Below, piece after piece: positions 9,004-16,925 of a DNA stretch of 64,000 nt; position 1 is the first letter of the stretch; each line of letters starts with the position of its first letter. Source of the DNA: Bacteroidota bacterium (GTDB lineage: Bacteria > Bacteroidota > Bacteroidia > B-17B0 > Aurantibacillaceae); NCBI GenBank assembly GCA_016708845.1, contig JADJFB010000023.1, positions 1 through 64,000 on the forward strand, given 5' to 3'. The translations under genes and the position numbers were made by a program. The notes under the pieces are model-generated. The model ran no database searches. It worked only from the letters and a program-made list of their open reading frames with translations, and was not told the DNA's origin.

Positions 9004-9521
9004 TAGAAGAAAAAAAACTTCCGTTCAAATAAATTGACTTTGTTTTTTACCCGATCCAAATTTTCATTCAAATTAATCATCTCTTCTTTGTGTAAAGAAT
9101 ATTTGATGGCTGATTTGTATGCATTTGTTGCTTCGGTATAGTGGCCATTTATTTCGTATGATTTACCTAACTCATTGTAAAGTACTGATTTTACAGTCCC
9201 TTCCACTTTTAAGGCAATTTCTACATGCGCTACTAATTCTGTGTGCCTATTCATATTATTTAACAAGTAAGTTAAATTCATATAAGGCGCTGGATAAGTA
9301 GCAGCAAATTTTATGGCTAATTTATAGTGATACTCCGCTTTTACGTTATCATCTAATTTTGCATAGTATAACCAGCCCATGTGATTGTGAGCTCTTCCGT
9401 ATCCTGGTTCGTTTTCAAGGATCTCTTCCAATACGGTTTTACCTTCTGCAAATTCTCCTTTCGAAAATAAATCATCTACTTTCAAAAAAAGTTCTTCTAT
9501 CCATACATTGTTCTCTCTCAT
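9003..9521 (-). CDS. Small TPR-repeat protein
   Basis: The 172-residue protein consists almost wholly of about three to four tetratricopeptide repeats (for example EPGYGRAHNHMGWLYYAKLD and LYNELGKSYEINGHYTEAT). There is no signal peptide or membrane helix, so it should be a cytoplasmic scaffold. It ends in a Lys/Phe-rich tail (ERKFFFF) close to the terminator. The two tRNA genes lie just upstream on the same strand. Function unknown. Confidence 0.75.
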   Translation of the reverse strand: MRENNVWIEELFLKVDDLFSKGEFAEGKTVLEEILENEPGYGRAHNHMGWLYYAKLDDNVKAEYHYKLAIKFAATYPAPYMNLTYLLNNMNRHTELVAHVEIALKVEGTVKSVLYNELGKSYEINGHYTEATNAYKSAIKYSLHKEEMINLNENLDRVKNKVNLFERKFFFF

Positions 9522-9544
9522 GGTTTCTATTTTTTTAGTTGTTG

Positions 9545-9617
9545 TGGATAAGAGTGGTGTCGAACCACTATCTTTGCATTTTCAGTGCAACGCATACACC
9601 TGGTTTGCTACTTATCC
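9545..9617 (-). tRNA. tRNA-Phe (GAA), divergent
   Basis: A 73-nt cloverleaf: a 7-bp acceptor stem (GGATAAG with CTTATCC), discriminator A, anticodon arm TTGCA-CTGAAAA-TGCAA with anticodon GAA, and T arm AGTGG-TTCGACA-CCACT. The D stem is weak (GCA/TGC) and the sequence is unlike the usual bacterial tRNA-Phe. It may be an accessory, phage-type or redundant gene. It lies 8 bases downstream of the tRNA-Pro gene on the same strand. Confidence 0.75.
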
Positions 9618-9625
9618 TTTTTTTG

Positions 9626-9699
9626 TCGGGAAGGCAGGACTCGAACCTGCAGCCACATGCTCCCAAAGCACGCCATCTAACCAATTGAAATACTTCCCG
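9626..9699 (-). tRNA. tRNA-Pro (TGG), divergent
   Basis: A 74-nt cloverleaf with acceptor CGGGAAG/CTTCCCG, anticodon arm CGTGC-TTTGGGA-GCATG (anticodon UGG) and T arm GCAGG-TTCGAGT-CCTGC. The D arm contains TTGGTTAGA. It stands first in a two-tRNA cluster with tRNA-Phe. Its weak D stem also suggests relaxed or foreign origin. Confidence 0.8.
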
Positions 9700-9722
9700 T
9701 TTATTTATTTATTTAGTTGTTG

Positions 9723-9849
9723 CAAAAAAAAAGCTCGACCATTTTGGGATCGAGCTATAATTTTTTGAATTATACACACAACATCCCTACCCGGTATTAC
9801 CTGGTGCTCCGCTAAATGGAGGAAGACTATTTTTTTGATACGCTTTCAT
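9723..9849 (-). ncRNA. Candidate short transcript A with strong terminator
   Basis: A strong intrinsic terminator ends this stretch (AGCTCGA at 9732-9738 with TCGAGCT at 9750-9756, then T9 on the minus strand). Upstream are two small hairpins (CTCC-loop-GGAG and GGTAATACC-type). A 20-codon frame at 9787-9849 would encode a peptide containing LPPFSGAPGNTG. Whether this is an RNA, a peptide gene or a leader for the tRNA cluster cannot be settled from sequence alone. Confidence 0.35.
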
Positions 9850-9873
9850 TTGTACTAATTTTATTTTTTTTGA

Positions 9874-10013
9874 AAATAAAAAACCCCGATGTGATGTCGG
9901 GGTTATCTTATCATTAAAATATTATTTTAAGTTTAATATAATCCCGTATACAAGCATGGCGGTAAAAACCCCATTTGGCGTACGTTTTGGCTATCTATTA
10001 AACTATGTGTCAT
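9874..10013 (-). ncRNA. Candidate short transcript B with strong terminator
   Basis: A second intrinsic terminator (AACCCCGA at 9882-9889 with TCGGGGTT at 9897-9904, followed by T-rich minus-strand sequence) closes an intergenic stretch. A 26-codon frame at 9933-10013 encodes a peptide containing QMGFLPPCLYTG. It sits directly upstream of candidate A, which has the same layout of short frame plus terminator. Confidence 0.35.
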
Positions 10014-10235
10014 TTTGTTTTTATTATTTTGTGATGCAAATGTAAATCATTTTTTTTAATCAACACTAATTTATTTTTAGAAATAGTTGAAAGTGATTTT
10101 TTATTTTATTTATTGATGCTTGTAGTTGTTAGTAAAATCAATACTCTTGAAGCTTAATTAAAATAAATATAAATTGTAAAATAAAAGAGTATACTGAGTG
10201 AACGTTAGTTTTTAATTAGTAAACTATTTTTATTG
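10014..10235. other. A/T-rich intergenic DNA, nothing recognised
   Basis: Very A/T-rich sequence between candidate transcript B and the second repeat segment. I see no ORF with family features and no RNA gene. A promoter for the minus-strand transcripts probably lies here, but I cannot point to a convincing TAnnTTTG element. Confidence 0.4.
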
Positions 10236-10540
10236 CGGTGGGTATGTTGGGGTGGACCCCTCAGTGCAGTATGTGTTGGGGTAGACCCCTCAGTCCTGGA
10301 CAGCTCCCCTTAATAGGGGAGCAGCCAGAGGCAGGAACAGCAGAACAGGAGCAGCAGAACAGGAACAACTAGATGTAGTAGAATTTAATTTTTGTATTTA
10401 TTTTTTAGCACACCCAGCTTTTAGCTCCCCTCCTTGAGAGGAGGGGTGGCCGCAGGACGGGGAGGAGCAAAACTCCTACCTATTTCCTCCAATACCCATT
10501 CTGTTTATTTTAGCTACAATTCGCAACTATTATAAAACAA
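10236..10540. repeat. Repeat segment copy B with deleted DUF559 gene
   Basis: The segment parallels 8220-8590 in order: GACCCCTCAGT units, a CAGCTCCCCTTAATAGGGGAG hairpin, AGCAGAACAGGA tandem units, GCACACCCAGCTTTTAGCTC, then the last codons of a DUF559 gene (CCCATTCTGTTT). At about 10504 it jumps to ATTTTAGCTACAATT, which in copy A lies upstream of the DUF559 start (about 8938). About 350 bases of coding sequence are therefore missing, with a short T-rich microhomology at the join. Confidence 0.7.
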
Positions 10541-10575
10541 AAAATCCTTATTACTGAGAGTGTTTAATAAATTGA

Positions 10576-11113
10576 TTAGGCTTCAATTATTTTATTCAAT
10601 TTTTTTATGATCAAATTAAATCGTTCTTCTTGAGTTTCATAATAGAGGTTTGCCATCATTGCTTCTTTCATATTATCATTAACTAATAGATTTTTAAACT
10701 CTGTTTTCAGATATTCCTTTACGTCATTAGGTGATTTGTGAATTTCTTCAACTAAATCTGTCCTGTTATCTAATATATAAGTTATGTCTTCAAAATCATG
10801 ACTAGCTCTAGCATCATTTCCTCCACGACTTTTAAATGCTGTGAATTTTGTAGCTAAAAAGTAAGATAGCTGTAAAATATGTATGCTCTTATCTTCAATC
10901 ACTATTTTTTCTACATGTTTAAAACCTGGGCCAAACCATGGATTAGCAGGAGCCCAACCAACTTCTTTCGTACTCATCACATCAACTTTTATGTCTTCAT
11001 ATCTAAATCTGCAAATAACATCATCATCTATAAACAACACGTTCGTTGAGTTCATTTAAAGCAGTGGCAATTTTGCGAATAACGCCAAGGTTTATGATTG
11101 TATTCTTTAGCAT
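10576..11113 (-). pseudogene. AbiEii-like nucleotidyltransferase, internally deleted
   Basis: An ATG at 11113 overlaps the HTH gene stop (ATGCTAA) and begins LGVIRKIATALNELNERVV, matching the start of small nucleotidyltransferases of the AbiEii/AbiGii type. The frame then meets stop codons. The C-terminal two thirds continue in another frame (CRFRYEDIKVDVMSTKE, GWAPANPWFGPGF, SHDFEDITYILDNRTDL) to the stop at 10576. The missing stretch of roughly 50-60 residues is where the catalytic GG(S/T) and DxD motifs would be. The join is near 11030. The enzyme is therefore almost certainly dead. The family assignment is from memory of motif layout. Confidence 0.7.
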
Positions 11114-11619
11114 ATTATTTTTTTTAATTCAGTGATGGCTATTTTTTGCTCCCTTATTTTTCCTACTCTTAACGCATCTGTTAAAGTAAGTAGTTCATAT
11201 AAAACAGGATCCTTTAAACAAGCTTTTGGTACTGAAGGATGTAATGGTTCAATGGCTTCACCCCTCATATTTCCTTTTGCAAAAGGCCAAACGTAATGAT
11301 TTTCACTTTGAATTATTTTATTAAGTGGCTCTGCCGAATGTGAAGTTGCCATACCTCTTACTAATGCTCCTGGCTTTTGGGGATACACATATTTAAGACC
11401 ATGCTCCAAAAAATCAAGTAAGGCAGATTTCATCAGCGTCTTTTTATTATGACTCAATAGATTTGCTAACATGGAACGATTGAGACTTTCGCTAATTTCG
11501 CTCGCACTAATCTCCAATTCATTTGATAAGTCTTTCATCATCCAAGAATTTTTGCCTTTGGCTGCTATTTTTAAAAGAACCACAACATCTTGTGGTCGCA
11601 TTCCGCTATGTTTTTTCAT
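11107..11619 (-). CDS. HTH (MarR-like) regulator paired with nucleotidyltransferase
   Basis: The 170-residue protein has an N-terminal winged-helix region (MRPQDVVVLLKIAAKG, MKDLSNELEISASEISESLNR) and a less conserved C-terminal half (LRVGKIREQKIAITELKKII). It overlaps the following nucleotidyltransferase gene by 7 bases, the layout of a regulator or antitoxin gene coupled to its partner. The partner is broken here while this gene is intact, as expected if the regulator is kept or decays more slowly. A near-perfect palindrome 43 bases upstream of its start is a likely operator for autoregulation. Confidence 0.7.
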   Translation of the reverse strand: MKKHSGMRPQDVVVLLKIAAKGKNSWMMKDLSNELEISASEISESLNRSMLANLLSHNKKTLMKSALLDFLEHGLKYVYPQKPGALVRGMATSHSAEPLNKIIQSENHYVWPFAKGNMRGEAIEPLHPSVPKACLKDPVLYELLTLTDALRVGKIREQKIAITELKKIIC

Positions 11620-11661
11620 CTCTCCATTTTTTTATTCTTATACAAATATACATAAATATTT

Positions 11662-11687
11662 AATTCGCGATTCGCGAATTGCGAATT
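11662..11687. promoter_or_regulatory. 26-bp near-perfect operator palindrome
   Basis: The outer arms AATTCGC (11662-11668) and GCGAATT (11681-11687) flank a central TTCGCGAA (11671-11678). The whole 26-bp stretch equals its reverse complement except for one mismatched pair. It lies upstream of the HTH gene and fits binding by that homodimeric regulator. Confidence 0.65.
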
Positions 11688-11769
11688 GTAATTGTTATTT
11701 ATCAAATTTTAATAGATTATCATACTCGGAACAATAAACGGGTTTGAATTTTAAATGGAAAGGTGTTTT

Positions 11770-13965
11770 TTATAAAACCCTTTCAAAAATTCCTATAATT
11801 TTAAAAGAATTTAAATCATCACTTGTAATTTGTATATCTTGATATTTTCCAATATCAGATAATGGTTTAAGAGTAATAGATTCATGTTCCCAACTCTCAT
11901 TTTTTGTACTTTTAATACTATGGTATTCTTTAACGGTATAGCCAGAACCAAAGTCTGAATCTTGAATTGAATAATGCTCTGCTAATACAATTTTTCCGTT
12001 TCTACTTCCGCCTTCATCTTCCTTGAATAAGCAATAAGACCCATTTGGGATTTTTTTATTCATGGATTCTCCTTTTATCTTACAAACAAAATATCCTTTT
12101 TTTACTGAAATATTAAAGGGTAATTCAATCCAATCGAAATTTGAATGGATTTGTAAATCACTGAAATTTCCTGCTGCTACATATATGTCAACTAGTGGCA
12201 CTGAATTTACATAAGGTTTTACTTCTTCAAATTTTAATATTCTAAAAGGTAGTTGTTCGTTTTTATAGCTTGGTATATGTTGTTTTAAATACTCTCTAAG
12301 ATTTTCATCACAAGCATAGATAAATGTGCCTTTAATGCCACGATACATAATTGTTTTGTAAATATTGACAATGTACTTTTTTAAATCTTCTGGATTAGCA
12401 ATCCCTTTTTTTCCATTAACGTCAAAATAGAGTTTAGGATTAATTTCGATTATATTTTTTTCTTTATTATAAGTGATTTCTTTCCCAAAGATAACTCCAG
12501 TATAATTTAAATCGTAACCTTGTGTGGTATGAATACATCCTATTTCCTTAAAAGCATTTGGAGAGTTAATCCAATCCTTATCTGTTTGATTCCATTGAAA
12601 TTGTAATCCATCAATTTCAATATCTATGGCGCTTTTATTTTCTTTAGATGCCCATGGCCATGAATACCCTGCTATTAATCTGCATAATCCATTTAGTTTC
12701 TCTCGTTTCTCTAACTCATTGTATAAGTCAGCTAAAGAATCAAAAACTATTAATTCGTAATTTGGTGTTGAATATTTAGACGAACTGTTTAATTGAACAT
12801 GTAGTAATTCGTCAACAAATTTTATATAATTATTGCCTCCTTGCACTCTCATTTGAGAGGTAAGTTCAAGTTTTAAAACATTTGTATTATTTAATAATGA
12901 ATTAAATTTTTCTTCATTAATATCTGATGGCTTTACCGATTGCGCAGAGTCGTAAAAGAAAATTTGATTTTTACTATTGGCAATAATCCAATCTAACTCA
13001 TTACCGGTATCATCTAAACCTAATTTTTGATTATTCTTTCGAAAAGCTCCCATCCAACTAATATTCTTGTATTGTCTTAATCGATGAGCTTCATCAACAA
13101 TTAGTAAATCATATTTTTCTTTTAGTTTAAATGTATCGGAAGGATTGACAATCATTGATGCTTTTAAGCCTGGTATCTTTTTGAAAACACTTTCTAATGA
13201 TTCTCTGAGAGAAGTCATAGCTATGACTAAACCAATTTTAGCCTTGGGGTATTTCGCTTGAAATTCTTTTATGTAATTTATTTCTCTGAGTTCATCATCA
13301 TTAAAGTCTTTAAAATTAGAATCGCTAACGTCAGAAGTTAAAAGTTTAATCAGATAGGTTGCAAGTATAGTTTTTCCAGTTTTTGTGCTTTCTTTAATGA
13401 AAATGCTATTCGACTTTTTGACACATAATCCATCTAGTATTTCAAGCACGGATTTATATTGATCTTCGTTTAAAGATTTGTAGGGAGAGTATTTAAAAAG
13501 TTCGGAGTTTTCAATTTCCGCAAGGGATTTTGTGACAATCTTTTTTTCGATTAATTTATTCCAAATTTCTTTGAATAAATCTTTATATAAGTCTTGTTGA
13601 TAGTAGTTGTGATTGATTAAACCATAGTTGCCATTTTGTAATTCATAGGTTCCTTCTGAAGTGATGTATTGAATTAAATGAGACTCAATATCTAAGGTTG
13701 CTGACTTGTTAAATTTGTCGCTACCGATGATGGATATTTTATTAAAGACATTTGCCTTTTTAGGATTAGCCAAATGGTTTTTAATCCTACTATGTGCATT
13801 TGTAGATTCCCCAACATAGGCTATTCGTTGTGTTTCGTTTTGGATAAAATAGACTAAAGGCCATTGGTTTTTCACCCAAACATTTTGTTCGATTTTGGGT
13901 AATGATTGCTTGTTAAAATCATATTGTTCTGAAACTTCAATTGATAATTCAAAAGCCGAACTCAT
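11770..13965 (-). CDS. GIY-YIG / DUF2075 helicase / LexA-like S24 fusion protein
   Basis: This 731-residue protein has three parts. Residues about 34-100 are GIY-YIG-like (LVYFI, IAYVGES, then Arg60 in SRIKNHL and Glu94 in DIESHL). Residues about 165-565 are a DUF2075 helicase-like core: degenerate Walker A KESTKTGKT (191-199, Glu where the first Gly is expected), Walker B LLIVDEAHR, YDSAQ, LTSQMRVQGG, HTTQGYDLNYTGVIFGK and YRGIKGTFIY. Residues about 590-731 are an S24 domain with VAAG (Ala598-Gly599), KGESM (Ser634) and TVKEY (Lys679). Bond-to-Ser spacing is 35 residues, close to the 34 of LexA. It overlaps the MazG-like gene by ATGA. I infer a nucleic-acid-targeting effector controlled by self-cleavage; substrate and trigger are unknown. 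Confidence 0.82.
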   Translation of the reverse strand: MSSAFELSIEVSEQYDFNKQSLPKIEQNVWVKNQWPLVYFIQNETQRIAYVGESTNAHSRIKNHLANPKKANVFNKISIIGSDKFNKSATLDIESHLIQYITSEGTYELQNGNYGLINHNYYQQDLYKDLFKEIWNKLIEKKIVTKSLAEIENSELFKYSPYKSLNEDQYKSVLEILDGLCVKKSNSIFIKESTKTGKTILATYLIKLLTSDVSDSNFKDFNDDELREINYIKEFQAKYPKAKIGLVIAMTSLRESLESVFKKIPGLKASMIVNPSDTFKLKEKYDLLIVDEAHRLRQYKNISWMGAFRKNNQKLGLDDTGNELDWIIANSKNQIFFYDSAQSVKPSDINEEKFNSLLNNTNVLKLELTSQMRVQGGNNYIKFVDELLHVQLNSSSKYSTPNYELIVFDSLADLYNELEKREKLNGLCRLIAGYSWPWASKENKSAIDIEIDGLQFQWNQTDKDWINSPNAFKEIGCIHTTQGYDLNYTGVIFGKEITYNKEKNIIEINPKLYFDVNGKKGIANPEDLKKYIVNIYKTIMYRGIKGTFIYACDENLREYLKQHIPSYKNEQLPFRILKFEEVKPYVNSVPLVDIYVAAGNFSDLQIHSNFDWIELPFNISVKKGYFVCKIKGESMNKKIPNGSYCLFKEDEGGSRNGKIVLAEHYSIQDSDFGSGYTVKEYHSIKSTKNESWEHESITLKPLSDIGKYQDIQITSDDLNSFKIIGIFERVL

Positions 13966-14300
13966 AATTCATTGTACTTTTTAGCTGACCCTTTTGCTTT
14001 ATCAACAGGATATTTTTCTCCGTTTCGTTTGATCTTTTCTAATACAATTTGTTTTACATCTAATCCTTGTTTTTCTGCTAGTAAAAAAGCATAAGCAAAA
14101 ACATCGGCTAGTTCTTCTTTTATCTTTTCTTTATCTACAGAATCACTTTCTTTTACATCTTTCCAAAGAAATATTTCATTTAATTCAGATGCTTCTATAG
14201 ATAATGCTACCGCTAAGTTTTTAGTGTCGTGAAATTGAGCCCAGTCGCGTTCATTTCTGAACTTAACTAACTCATTTGTTATTTCCTGTATATCAGTCAT
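13962..14300 (-). CDS. MazG-like nucleotide pyrophosphohydrolase
   Basis: The 112-residue protein resembles the RS21-C6/dCTPase branch of the all-alpha NTP pyrophosphatases, which hydrolyse (d)NTPs to monophosphate and pyrophosphate. The metal-binding signature is seen as E36-x2-E39 in SIEASELNEIFLW and E63-x2-D66 in KEELADVFAY. It is the first gene of an operon and overlaps the helicase fusion by 4 bases (ATGA), so the two are translationally coupled. This suggests a joint role in nucleotide-pool or defence functions. The substrate cannot be read from the sequence. Confidence 0.85.
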   Translation of the reverse strand: MTDIQEITNELVKFRNERDWAQFHDTKNLAVALSIEASELNEIFLWKDVKESDSVDKEKIKEELADVFAYAFLLAEKQGLDVKQIVLEKIKRNGEKYPVDKAKGSAKKYNEL

Positions 14301-14434
14301 GATTGATAATCTTATATACCAAATATAAGCCTTGCAATTGATATTTCCTTGCCTTTTGGGATATTAAATTATGAATATTTGGTTTGCAACTTACATGTTG
14401 TAACGTATATTTATAACCGTATTTTACAAAGGCA

Positions 14435-14806
14435 TTGGCAAAGCAAAAACATAAGAGCAAATATTTTAGTCCAAACCATATCCCAAAGGCGGATAGGACC
14501 GTAAATATTATCCTAGCTGTTTTGTTAGTGCTGTATGGTTTAATTGGTTTGCTGGCAGATGATATTTACATACCAGGAAAGCGCACCCGTGGTTTCCATT
14601 TTCATGGGCCACCCGCCAGCATTGCCTTTGCTAGTTTTATGTGTTTTGTATTATATTTATTAACTATTGTACTCGATCATTACGATTGCCGCAATAACGA
14701 AAGACGGTATGTGCAGTTTAGAAAGTTTGCCCGTTTTATGGGTTACACTTTATTAATTGTAGCCGTTTTTGTAGATTGTTTTTTTTATCATTTAATAACC
14801 CGATAG
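14435..14806 (+). CDS. Small two- to three-helix membrane protein
   Basis: The 123-residue protein of unknown function uses a TTG start (ATG is absent before the first helix). Hydrophobic segments lie at about 24-42 (VNIILAVLLVLYGLIGLLA), 63-82 and 100-118. The N-terminus is basic and histidine-rich (KQKHKSKYFSPNHIPK). It is divergent from the MazG operon and sits about 110 bases upstream of the secreted PHP-type gene. Confidence 0.6.
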   Translation: MAKQKHKSKYFSPNHIPKADRTVNIILAVLLVLYGLIGLLADDIYIPGKRTRGFHFHGPPASIAFASFMCFVLYLLTIVLDHYDCRNNERRYVQFRKFARFMGYTLLIVAVFVDCFFYHLITR

Positions 14807-14916
14807 ACTATAATTAGGAGGAAATTCTGAAGTGCCAAACATGTTAAAAAGCTTTTGAAACTAAACTCTTAACATTATATATCTTACCTTTAGGCATAAC
14901 AATTGGTACTGTTCTT

Positions 14917-16779
14917 ATGAAAAAAAATATTGCGCTTTCTTTATTGTTTATCCTTTCAATCACCATAGGCATTAACGCTCAAACCTATAATTATTATTTT
15001 GGTAATATTCACGCTCACACATCGTATTCGGATGGAAATCAAGATAGCGCTACTTCTAATATGACCAAACCTTTGCAGGCTTTTAATTATGCAAAAAATG
15101 CGCAGCATATTGATTTTTATGGTATTTCGGAACATAACCATTATACCGCTGGCATGACTAATACCTTAAATTATTACCAAGGTATGGCCGATGCCAATGC
15201 TGCTACTACAAGTTCGTTTGTGGCATTGTATGGTATGGAGTGGGGAGTAATTTCGGGTGGAGGGCATGTAATAGTGTATGGCTACGATTCGTTATTGGGT
15301 TGGGATAATTTTGGTTATGATGTGTATGTGGCCCAAAATGATTATGTGAACCTTTTTAAAAAAATAAATGAACAACCCACTGCATTTGCTTATTTAGCGC
15401 ATCCTGCGGCGGGAGATTATAATAATTTATTTAATACCGCTGTTAATTTAAATGCTGATAATGCCATTGTGGGTTTAGCGGCGCGCAGTGGGCCTGCTGC
15501 TTCAACAAATAGTACCTATTCAAACCCATCTACGAGTAATTTTATTGGTCGTTATAACGATGCTTTAAAAAGAGGTTACCACTTAGGTGTTGGCTTGGAT
15601 CATGATACGCACAACTCTGTATTTGGGAAACAAACGGCAGGTCGCTTGGTGGTGTTGGCGCCCAGTTTAACGCGTGCCGATATTTTAGATGCCATACGCC
15701 AAATGCGTTTTTATAGTTCGGATGATTGGAATACCAAAGTGAATTTCACTATTAAAAACAATCCGATGGGAAGTATGCTTTCTTACACAGGAACTCCCAC
15801 CTTAGTAGCATCGGTTACGGATGCAGATGTGTCGGAAACGGTTTCGTCTATTGCAGTTTATTATGGTGTGCCAGGTAGTGGTGCTAACCCTACTGTTTTA
15901 ACAACGGTAACTAATACCTCCAATTTATCCTACACACACAACATGGCAAATAATAGTACGTATTATTACTATTTAAAAATTACGCAAGCTGATGGTAATA
16001 TTATTTGGACTTCGCCCATTTGGTACACCCGTAACGATGCTTTAACAAACACTCCGCCTGTAGCTAATTTCACAGCGTCGAGCAGTACCGTATGTGCTGG
16101 TCAAACGTTAACCTTTACTGATAATACCACTAATGGCCCTTCGGCATGGAATTGGTCGCTACCAGGAGCAATGCCAAGCACATCGAATTTGCAACATGTA
16201 ATAGCTAAATTTAGAACGGCTGGCGTTTATACGATTTCGTTAAATGCGTCGAATGCTTTTGGGACTAGTGCTACTCAAACACAAATCATTACAGTAGTAC
16301 CGCTTCCAACTTTAATAGTTGATCAAGATACGATTTGCAGCGGCCAATCCGACACTATTAGAGTGTCTGGTGCAAGCGCCTATTCGTGGAACACAGGGCA
16401 AACTACTGGAACTCGTGTTGTTTCGCCTACTTCTACTTTTAATGCCGTGGTTACTGGAACACTAAATGGTTGTTCAAACTATAAAGTAGTGTTCATAGCT
16501 GTAGAGAGTTGTGTTGGTATTGAGGAGTTGGTTAAAAATCATTTTCTGTTATATCCTAACCCTGCTAGTAATTTTTTAACGATTGACTTTAAAGAATTAG
16601 TAAACGAAAAAAAGATAGAGGTATATGATGAGTTTGGTAAATTACTGTTGGTGCAAAAAACAACAGAACCAATATTACAAATACCCGTGGATGATTTTAA
16701 AAATGGAATTTATTTTATAAAAATTGTATTGGACGATAAACACATCACTACTCAAAAGTTTGTGGTGGATAGAGAGTAG
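14917..16779 (+). CDS. Secreted PHP/CehA-type metallohydrolase with T9SS tail
   Basis: A signal peptide (1-22, ending INAQ) is followed by a PHP-type domain: YFGNIHAHTSYSDGN holds the first metal-binding HxH, ISEHNHY the next histidine, YLAHPAAGDY and GLDHDTHNS the later ones. An immunoglobulin-like stretch comes next, then a PKD-like domain (about 385-465, with WNWSLPGAMPS) and a CSGQSDTIRVSG repeat. The protein ends in a type A T9SS sorting domain (LYPNPASNFL, NGIYFIKI). The family includes phosphoesterase-like CehA/McbA enzymes; the natural substrate is unknown. It should be secreted and attached to the cell surface. Confidence 0.85.
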   Translation: MKKNIALSLLFILSITIGINAQTYNYYFGNIHAHTSYSDGNQDSATSNMTKPLQAFNYAKNAQHIDFYGISEHNHYTAGMTNTLNYYQGMADANAATTSSFVALYGMEWGVISGGGHVIVYGYDSLLGWDNFGYDVYVAQNDYVNLFKKINEQPTAFAYLAHPAAGDYNNLFNTAVNLNADNAIVGLAARSGPAASTNSTYSNPSTSNFIGRYNDALKRGYHLGVGLDHDTHNSVFGKQTAGRLVVLAPSLTRADILDAIRQMRFYSSDDWNTKVNFTIKNNPMGSMLSYTGTPTLVASVTDADVSETVSSIAVYYGVPGSGANPTVLTTVTNTSNLSYTHNMANNSTYYYYLKITQADGNIIWTSPIWYTRNDALTNTPPVANFTASSSTVCAGQTLTFTDNTTNGPSAWNWSLPGAMPSTSNLQHVIAKFRTAGVYTISLNASNAFGTSATQTQIITVVPLPTLIVDQDTICSGQSDTIRVSGASAYSWNTGQTTGTRVVSPTSTFNAVVTGTLNGCSNYKVVFIAVESCVGIEELVKNHFLLYPNPASNFLTIDFKELVNEKKIEVYDEFGKLLLVQKTTEPILQIPVDDFKNGIYFIKIVLDDKHITTQKFVVDRE

Positions 16780-16925
16780 TTTTTTGTCTGTTTCCTAAAT
16801 CATTCTTGTCACTTTTTTCTTAGTTAAATTTAGTACTTACTTTCTGTCTTGAAACAGGGCAATTGTGTAGCACACAATTGAGCCAGCATTGGCTGAGGGA
16901 CAAAGAGTTCAAGGCTCATTAAAAT
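16780..16925. repeat. Inverted repeat-family module with 44-nt insertion
   Basis: The reverse complement matches the module at 5452-5540 (GAGCCTTGAACTCTTTGT, then GTTTCAAGACAGAAAGTAAG and on). Where copy 1 has TACTTTCT, this copy carries 44 bases holding CAATTGTGT-GCT-ACACAATTG, a perfect hairpin, and a second small stem. Part of the ancestral hairpin was therefore replaced by a new hairpin. Confidence 0.65.

Noticed and set aside
9508..9768. 86-residue plus-strand ORF over the tRNA cluster
   Set aside because: It reads through the antisense of two tRNA genes and has no protein-like features.
10576..11619. Functional AbiE-type toxin-antitoxin system
   Set aside because: The nucleotidyltransferase lacks the region that should carry its catalytic motifs and its frame is broken.
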